The position numbers were made by a program, and so were the translations under genes. Shown here in pieces: positions 58,862-64,000 of a DNA stretch of 64,000 nt (its first letter is position 1; every line of letters starts with the position of its first letter). This DNA comes from Oscillibacter sp. PC13 (GTDB taxonomy: Bacteria; Bacillota; Clostridia; Oscillospirales; Oscillospiraceae): positions 94,643 through 158,642 of the forward strand of contig NZ_FOXE01000006.1 in the NCBI RefSeq assembly GCF_900115635.1. Reading direction: 5' to 3'. A model generated the notes under the pieces. The model had not been told where the DNA came from and did no database searches. It worked only from the letters and a program-made list of their open reading frames with translations.

Positions 58862-60308
58862 CTTTTCCAAGATAGAGCAGTACCGGGAGAATAACCGAAT
58901 CGAGGCCAAGAAGGCCCTCGGCGGCCTGCCCAAGAGTATCTGGGAGACCTACTCCGCCTTTGCCAATACCTACGGCGGCATCATCCTGCTGGGCGTGGAG
59001 GAACTGGCAGACAAGTCCTTCCGCACGGTGGATCTGCCCGACCCGGAGAAACTCATCAAGGAGTTTTGGAACATCGTCAACAACCCTAACAAGACCAGTG
59101 TGAATGTGCTGTCCTCAAAGGATGTGTTCGTTCAGGAGGTGGACGGCGACCACATCGTGGTCATCAATGTTCCCCGTGCGGAGCGTTCCTACAAGCCGGT
59201 CTATGTAGACGGCAACCCGCTCTGCACCTACCGCCGCAACGGTGAGGGCGACTACCGCTGCACCAAGGAAGAATATCAGGCCATGGTGCGGGATGCCTCC
59301 GTGAAGACCCAGGACATGCTTGTTCTTGAGGAAATGGACATGGATGTGTTCAACAAGGAGAGCGTCCGCAGCTACCGCCAGAGGATGCGCCTCTCCCGCC
59401 CCGGCCACGTGTGGGAGGCACTGGAGGACGAGGACTTCCTCCTGAAGCTGGGTGCCGTAGGCATCGGCTCCGATGGGAAGAAGCACCCCACCTCTGCCGG
59501 ACTTCTCATGTTTGGTAACGAATACGACATCGTGCGGGAATTCAACACCTACTTTCTGGACTATCAGGAGCAATATGATGCCGACACCCGCTGGACCGAC
59601 CGCATCATCTCCTCCTCCGGCGACTGGAGCGGCAATGTGTATGACTTCTACTTCCGCGCCTATAACAAGCTGATCCAAGATATCAAGGTACCCTTCAAGA
59701 TGGAAGGCAGCGTCAGAGTGGACGATACCTCCGTCCATCAGGCTCTGCGCGAAGCTTTGGCTAACTGCTTGGTCAACGCCGACTATTACGGCAGACAGGG
59801 TCTGGTCATCATCAAGAAGCGGGACGCCATCACCATGGCCAACCCCGGCGGCTTCCGCATCGGGATCGATGCGGCAAAGAGCGGCGGCGTGTCCGACCCT
59901 CGCAACGGTGCGATGCTGAAGATGTTCAACCTGATCGATATCGGCGAGCGTGCCGGAAGCGGCATCCCCAACATCTTCCGTGTCTGGCGTGAACAGGGCT
60001 GGGTCATGCCTGCGATCACAGAGCAACTTGAACCTGAAAGAACGATACTGACACTCTGCTTTGAAAAAACCGCCGATAAAAAATCGGCGATAAAAATCGG
60101 CGATAAAAAATCGGCGATAAGCACAAAGATGAAGGAAAGCATTATCGGCTATCTCACCGACCATGCCGAAGCCAAGGCTTCCTCCATTGCTGAATATATT
60201 GGACTGAAACCGTCCCGCACAAGAGATTATCTGAATGAGTTGATTGCAGAAGGAATCGTTGTTGCAGAGGGCGGGAACCGGAATCGGAGCTACAAGCTGA
60301 AATCTTAA
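58854..60308 (+). CDS. AlbA_2/Schlafen-type ATP-binding regulator
   Basis: A 484-residue protein. The N-terminal AlbA_2 (Schlafen-like) domain covers about residues 10-135 (NRIEAKKALGGLPKSIWETYSAFANTYGG, then TYRRNGEGDYRCT). The middle has an ATP-binding HATPase-type region (HQALREALANCLVNADYYG, NPGGFRIG, GSGIPNIFRVW), and the C-terminus a winged helix (about 425-484). This set is usual for regulators beside type I restriction systems. A low-complexity hinge (KTADKKSAIKIGDKKSAIS) joins the last two domains and is encoded by tandem repeats. hsdM follows after 88 nt. Confidence 0.88.
   Translation: MIDFSKIEQYRENNRIEAKKALGGLPKSIWETYSAFANTYGGIILLGVEELADKSFRTVDLPDPEKLIKEFWNIVNNPNKTSVNVLSSKDVFVQEVDGDHIVVINVPRAERSYKPVYVDGNPLCTYRRNGEGDYRCTKEEYQAMVRDASVKTQDMLVLEEMDMDVFNKESVRSYRQRMRLSRPGHVWEALEDEDFLLKLGAVGIGSDGKKHPTSAGLLMFGNEYDIVREFNTYFLDYQEQYDADTRWTDRIISSSGDWSGNVYDFYFRAYNKLIQDIKVPFKMEGSVRVDDTSVHQALREALANCLVNADYYGRQGLVIIKKRDAITMANPGGFRIGIDAAKSGGVSDPRNGAMLKMFNLIDIGERAGSGIPNIFRVWREQGWVMPAITEQLEPERTILTLCFEKTADKKSAIKIGDKKSAISTKMKESIIGYLTDHAEAKASSIAEYIGLKPSRTRDYLNELIAEGIVVAEGGNRNRSYKLKS
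60075..60115 (+). repeat. 13-14-bp tandem repeats in the AlbA_2 gene hinge
   Basis: Three units, GATAAAAAATCGGC, GATAAAAATCGGC and GATAAAAAATCGGC (14, 13 and 14 nt), the middle one short of one A. Unit length is not a multiple of three, so gain or loss of a unit, or slippage in the A-runs, would shift frame before the C-terminal winged helix. Confidence 0.8.
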
Positions 60309-60396
60309 TAGTCCAGAAAAACGGGCAGAAACAATAGTAAAATACTATTCGCAGTATGCTCAACGCTTCCTCGCAGCGTGAAAGGAAAGAAGAAAT

Positions 60397-62403
60397 ATGG
60401 ATAATCAAGTGCATAATCAAATAGTAAGTTTTATATGGGGTATTGCGGATGACTGCCTGCGTGATATTTATGTGCGTGGCAAATACCGTGATGTTATTCT
60501 TCCCATGACTGTTATCCGCCGCCTGGATGCTATGCTTGAGGGCACAAAGGCCGCAGTTCTTGATATGAAGAAAAAACTGGATGCAGCCGGAATTGATAAC
60601 CAGTGGCCCGCACTCTGCAATGCTGCAGGACAGGCTTTCTGTAATGCGTCTCCGTTCCTACTGAAGGACTTGACCAGCCGTGCAAAGAAGCAAACGCTGA
60701 AGGCTGACTTTGAAGCCTATCTCGATGGATTTTCTCCCAATGTTCAGGAAATCCTGGAAAAGTTCAAATTCCGCAACCAGATCCAGACGATGATCGATGC
60801 AGACATTCTTGGCAGTGTTATTGAGAAGTTTATTTCTTCGGATATCAATCTCAGCCCAAATCCTGTTTATAAGGACGAAGAAAGAACAATTTTGAAGCAT
60901 CCTGGGCTGGATAATCATGGCATGGGCACGATTTTTGAGGAACTCATCCGTAAGTTCAACGAAGAAAACAACGAGGAAGCCGGTGAACACTGGACACCCC
61001 GTGACGTTGTGGAACTGATGGCTGACCTTATCTTTATGCCCGTTGCAGATCAAATCAAAGACGCAACCTATTCCTGCTATGACGGTGCTTGCGGTACCGG
61101 CGGTATGCTTACTGTGGCGCAGGAACGATTGCTGACTTTAGCCGCCCGCCGGGGCAAAAAGGTTTCTATCCATCTGTTCGGACAGGAAATCAACCCGGAG
61201 ACTTATGCTATCTGTAAAGCAGATATGCTTCTGAAGGGCGAGGGCGAACAGGCTGAACATATCAGTTATGGTTCCACCCTCTCTATGGACGGTAACGCTT
61301 CCCGACAGTTTGATTTTATGCTGTCCAATCCGCCCTACGGCAAGAGTTGGAAGACCGATGCCGAAAAGATGGGTGGTAAAAAAGAGATTTTGGACAGCCG
61401 TTTCAACGCTTACCTTGAAGGTGGCGAACAGCTTACCATGATTCCGAGAGTCAGCGACGGTCAGTTGTTGTTCCTGCTGAACAATGTTGCCAAAATGAAG
61501 AAGGACTCTCCTCTTGGTAGCCGCATTGCCGAAGTACATAACGGTTCATCCATTTTTACCGGTGATGCAGGTAGTGGTGAGAGTAATGCCCGACGCTATT
61601 TAATCGAGAACGACCTGGTAGAGGCTATTATCGCTGTGCCGGAGAATATGTTCTATAACACTGGCCTTGGTACTTTTATCTGGGTTCTGACTAACAAGAA
61701 AGAAGAGCACCGTAAAGGTAAGATCCAGTTGATCGATGCCACCGCAATGAAGTCTGCGCTCCGCAAAAATATGGGCAAGAAAAACTGCGAATTTACCCCG
61801 GATATCCGCAAGGAAATCGTGCGTATTTTTCTTACTATGGAAGAAAGCGAAGTCAGCATGATTCTCAATAATGAGGATTTTGCTTATTGGACTGTGACTG
61901 TTGAGCGGCCTTTGCGGTTGCGTGTGTGTCCCGATAGAGAAATTCCGACCGCTACTTTTAAGAAAGCAGATGAATACGCATCTGTTGTGGTCGCTATTAC
62001 CAAGGCGGCTGAAACTGCCCCTCTGGACAGTTGGGATGCTTTTGCAAAAGCTACTAAACTGAAAGCTGCCGCACTGAAGAAGATCCGCCCCTTTATCACC
62101 GAAAAAGACCCTGGTACCCAGCCTGTGGATGGAGAGGCCGATGCCGACCTTCGTGATACAGAGAATATTCCCTTCACCTATGAGGGCGGTATTTCAGCAT
62201 TCATTCGGAATGAGGTTCTGCCTTATGCTCCGGATGCATGGGTTGATGAGAAAAAGACTATGATCGGCTATGAAATCAGTTTTACAAAGTATTTCTATAA
62301 GCCTGTTGAACTGCGTAAAATGGGTGATATTCTGGAAAGTCTGACCGCTCTGGAAAAAGAAGCTGACGGTATGCTTTCAGAGGTTGTGGGAGGTATTCTC
62401 TGA
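60397..62403 (+). CDS. hsdM: Type I restriction-modification DNA methylase subunit
   Basis: A 668-residue N6-adenine methyltransferase. An N-terminal HsdM_N helical domain (about residues 1-130) precedes the methylase fold, with the AdoMet loop GACGTGGM (about residue 230) and the catalytic NPPYG (about residue 310). The C-terminal part (about 480-668) is longer than in short HsdM forms. The stop overlaps the hsdS start (TGATG), so the two are coupled. GAAAGGAAAG precedes the start. Confidence 0.96.
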   Translation: MDNQVHNQIVSFIWGIADDCLRDIYVRGKYRDVILPMTVIRRLDAMLEGTKAAVLDMKKKLDAAGIDNQWPALCNAAGQAFCNASPFLLKDLTSRAKKQTLKADFEAYLDGFSPNVQEILEKFKFRNQIQTMIDADILGSVIEKFISSDINLSPNPVYKDEERTILKHPGLDNHGMGTIFEELIRKFNEENNEEAGEHWTPRDVVELMADLIFMPVADQIKDATYSCYDGACGTGGMLTVAQERLLTLAARRGKKVSIHLFGQEINPETYAICKADMLLKGEGEQAEHISYGSTLSMDGNASRQFDFMLSNPPYGKSWKTDAEKMGGKKEILDSRFNAYLEGGEQLTMIPRVSDGQLLFLLNNVAKMKKDSPLGSRIAEVHNGSSIFTGDAGSGESNARRYLIENDLVEAIIAVPENMFYNTGLGTFIWVLTNKKEEHRKGKIQLIDATAMKSALRKNMGKKNCEFTPDIRKEIVRIFLTMEESEVSMILNNEDFAYWTVTVERPLRLRVCPDREIPTATFKKADEYASVVVAITKAAETAPLDSWDAFAKATKLKAAALKKIRPFITEKDPGTQPVDGEADADLRDTENIPFTYEGGISAFIRNEVLPYAPDAWVDEKKTMIGYEISFTKYFYKPVELRKMGDILESLTALEKEADGMLSEVVGGIL

Positions 62404-63677
62404 TGCAACGATATTCAGAATATACTGCTGCACCAGCAGCATGGTTAGGCGATTTACCTTCGCATTGGGATGTCAAAAAAATCGGTTCTCTATTTTCCGA
62501 AAGAAAAACCAAAGTGTCCGATAAAGATTATCCTCCGCTGTCCGTTGCCAAAGTTGGTGTAGTTCCTCAATTGGCAACTGCGGTGAAGACAGATGCCGGA
62601 GACAATAGAAAACTGGTATGTGCCGGTGATTTTGTGATTAACAGCCGTTCTGACAGAAAAGGTTCTTGTGGCGTCTCTGAACTGGATGGCTCCGTTTCTC
62701 TTATCAATATTGTCCTTACGCCCAGAGATCAATGGAACGGTAGGTATGTTCACTATTTGATGAGAAGCCAACCTTTTTCAGAGGAATATTATCGCAACGG
62801 AAGAGGTATTGTTTCAGATCTGTGGACTACACGCTATAGCGAAATGAAATCTATCCTCCTGCCCATTCCTCCTCGCGACGAGCAAGATCAGATTGTTCGT
62901 TTTCTGGACTGGAAGGCGGCAACCATAAATAAGCTGATTAACCTAAAGAAAAAACAGATTTGCATTTATGAAGAGGTTAAAAAGGGTATTATCGCTTCAT
63001 TGGTAATCCACGGGCTGAATGATAGTATACCGATGAAGGACAGTGGCTCTCAATGGCTTGGCAGTATTCCTGACAGTTGGAAATGTCTACGTGGAAAATA
63101 CCTATTCAGGGAAATTGACCAACGCTCGTTAACGGGAGAGGAAGAACTGCTAACAGTATCTCATATTACTGGCATCACTCCCCGTAGAGAGAAAAATGTA
63201 ACGATGTTCAAATCAGAATCATTAATCGGGTATAAAATCTGTAAGCCCGGTCAGATTGCCGCGAACACTATGTGGATGTGGCAAGGTGCAATTGCGGTTT
63301 CAAATTATGATGGAGTAATCAGTCCATCGTATAACACCTATGAACAAATCAACAACGATTACATCCCAGAATATTTGGATTTGTTATTGCGCTCAAAACC
63401 ATTGGTTGACAACTATGTTGTTCTTTCTACTGGTATCAGAAAATCAAGACTTCGGTTATATCCCGAGCAATTTTTGACTATTTTATTTCCTGTTCCACCG
63501 CTTGAAGACCAACAAAAGATAGTTGCTTCAGTAAGTGATCGGACTGCCCAAATTCAAGATTTGGTTTCGGTTATTCAGCAAGAAATATCTGAACTGCAAG
63601 AATTCAAATCTCGTCTTGTTGCTGATGTTGTTACAGGAAAAATTGATGTCCGTAATATCCAAATCTTGCTAATGTAA
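62403..63677 (+). CDS. hsdS: Type I restriction-modification specificity subunit
   Basis: A 424-residue subunit with two target-recognition domains, each followed by a conserved helix. TRD1 is about residues 15-160 and ends in PRDEQDQIVRFLD; TRD2 is about 215-365 and ends in PLEDQQKIVASV. The internal repeat WLG(D/S)(L/I)P at the start of each half is typical. It sets which bipartite sequence HsdM methylates. No hsdR lies in the window on either side; IS110-family sequence follows instead. Confidence 0.95.
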   Translation: MQRYSEYTAAPAAWLGDLPSHWDVKKIGSLFSERKTKVSDKDYPPLSVAKVGVVPQLATAVKTDAGDNRKLVCAGDFVINSRSDRKGSCGVSELDGSVSLINIVLTPRDQWNGRYVHYLMRSQPFSEEYYRNGRGIVSDLWTTRYSEMKSILLPIPPRDEQDQIVRFLDWKAATINKLINLKKKQICIYEEVKKGIIASLVIHGLNDSIPMKDSGSQWLGSIPDSWKCLRGKYLFREIDQRSLTGEEELLTVSHITGITPRREKNVTMFKSESLIGYKICKPGQIAANTMWMWQGAIAVSNYDGVISPSYNTYEQINNDYIPEYLDLLLRSKPLVDNYVVLSTGIRKSRLRLYPEQFLTILFPVPPLEDQQKIVASVSDRTAQIQDLVSVIQQEISELQEFKSRLVADVVTGKIDVRNIQILLM

Positions 63678-63788
63678 AAGTCAAGGGTAAAATAAAAAAG
63701 TTTAGGCTCCAACAGCCTAAAAAGGGTGCAAAAACCAAACCCACAGTGGTTGTGGATTTGAAAATAACCTGTATAATGAGATCTAGAT

Positions 63789-64000
63789 TTACTGTTGCTT
63801 TAGTGTTTCCATTGCTCTGGCATAGTAGATCCGGAGAAACTTATTAACGCCGGCCATCTTGGCTACGTTATAAGGTTTTCCTTCCTGCTCCTTCTTTAGG
63901 ACGAATTGAAGGACAGGGTCGTCTTGAGGTCGTGTAAGTTTGAGCGCCTGCATGACCTCAAAACAATACTTTCTGAGAGCCGCATTCCCACGTTTTGATA
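63789..64000 (-). mobile_element. IS110-family transposase, C-terminal end (runs off the window)
   Basis: On the minus strand a frame entering from the right edge reads SKRGNAALRKYCFEVMQALK and ends in YYARAMETLKQQ with a stop at 63789-63791. The SKRGN...LR segment is the hallmark of the C-terminal transposase_20 part of IS110 transposases. The catalytic DEDD part lies beyond the window. The 111 nt between hsdS and this stop show no gene. Confidence 0.8.

Overview
The window looks like chromosome of a moderately GC-rich, Gram-positive anaerobe of the Clostridia, most likely a gut Oscillospiraceae (Flavonifractor/Oscillibacter-like). The evidence is indirect: a T-box-controlled leucine operon, a SigI/RsgI pair, lipobox lipoproteins, DUF4358, DUF1934 and DUF6512 proteins, XpaC/TelA, ferredoxin-tailed aldo/keto reductases, and strong AGGAGG-type ribosome sites. 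The genus is a guess from gene content.

Left third (1-24.4 kb) is mostly housekeeping. It holds the leuA-leuC-leuD-leuB operon behind a T-box leader with a probable CUG (Leu) specifier, then brnQ, a DUF4358 lipoprotein, a DUF362 ferredoxin-like protein, murI, a DUF1934 protein, argS, azlCD, an XpaC-TelA-TPM envelope cluster, a two-component system beside a MacB-like ABC exporter, and an M20 peptidase. BrnQ, LeuABCD and AzlCD together cover import, synthesis and export of branched-chain amino acids.

24.4-26.3 kb is a graveyard: a macro-domain gene with a frameshift, a sirtuin that lost its N-terminal half by a deletion at short homology, an MBL-fold gene that is truncated and frameshifted, and the tail of an HxlR regulator. 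Next come a dihydrodipicolinate-synthase-family aldolase with an IclR regulator, thiM-thiE behind a terminator-embedded leader that resembles the HMP-PP (thiS-motif) riboswitch, a CDF transporter, and sigI-rsgI plus a lipoprotein carrying an RsgI-like domain. The same two-part promoter element (ACCCCGG-N17-CGTAT) precedes sigI and the lipoprotein gene. A MerR/aldo-keto reductase unit, two broken redox genes and a flavodoxin follow.

37.9-54.4 kb is the most interesting part: about 15 kb of minus-strand catabolic genes facing a divergent LacI regulator. They encode a 2-hydroxyacid dehydrogenase, a TctCBA tripartite importer, a VOC protein, two atypical HpcH/HpaI aldolases, two TauE/SafE carriers, a DHDPS-family aldolase, an RraA-family protein, two different LarA-like (nickel-pincer) isomerases, a small-molecule kinase (frameshifted here) and an enolase paralogue with two altered active-site positions. 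I infer uptake and breakdown of an unknown hydroxy- or polyhydroxy-carboxylate; the substrate is not known.

The right end is accessory DNA: an IS200 element, the 3' half of a tRNA-Ala(CGC) that looks like an attachment-site scar, a NifX-like/MATE/MarR unit, and an XRE-AlbA_2-HsdM-HsdS cluster that runs into the end of an IS110-family transposase. The scar orientation suggests that an integrated element begins near 55,652 and continues past the window.
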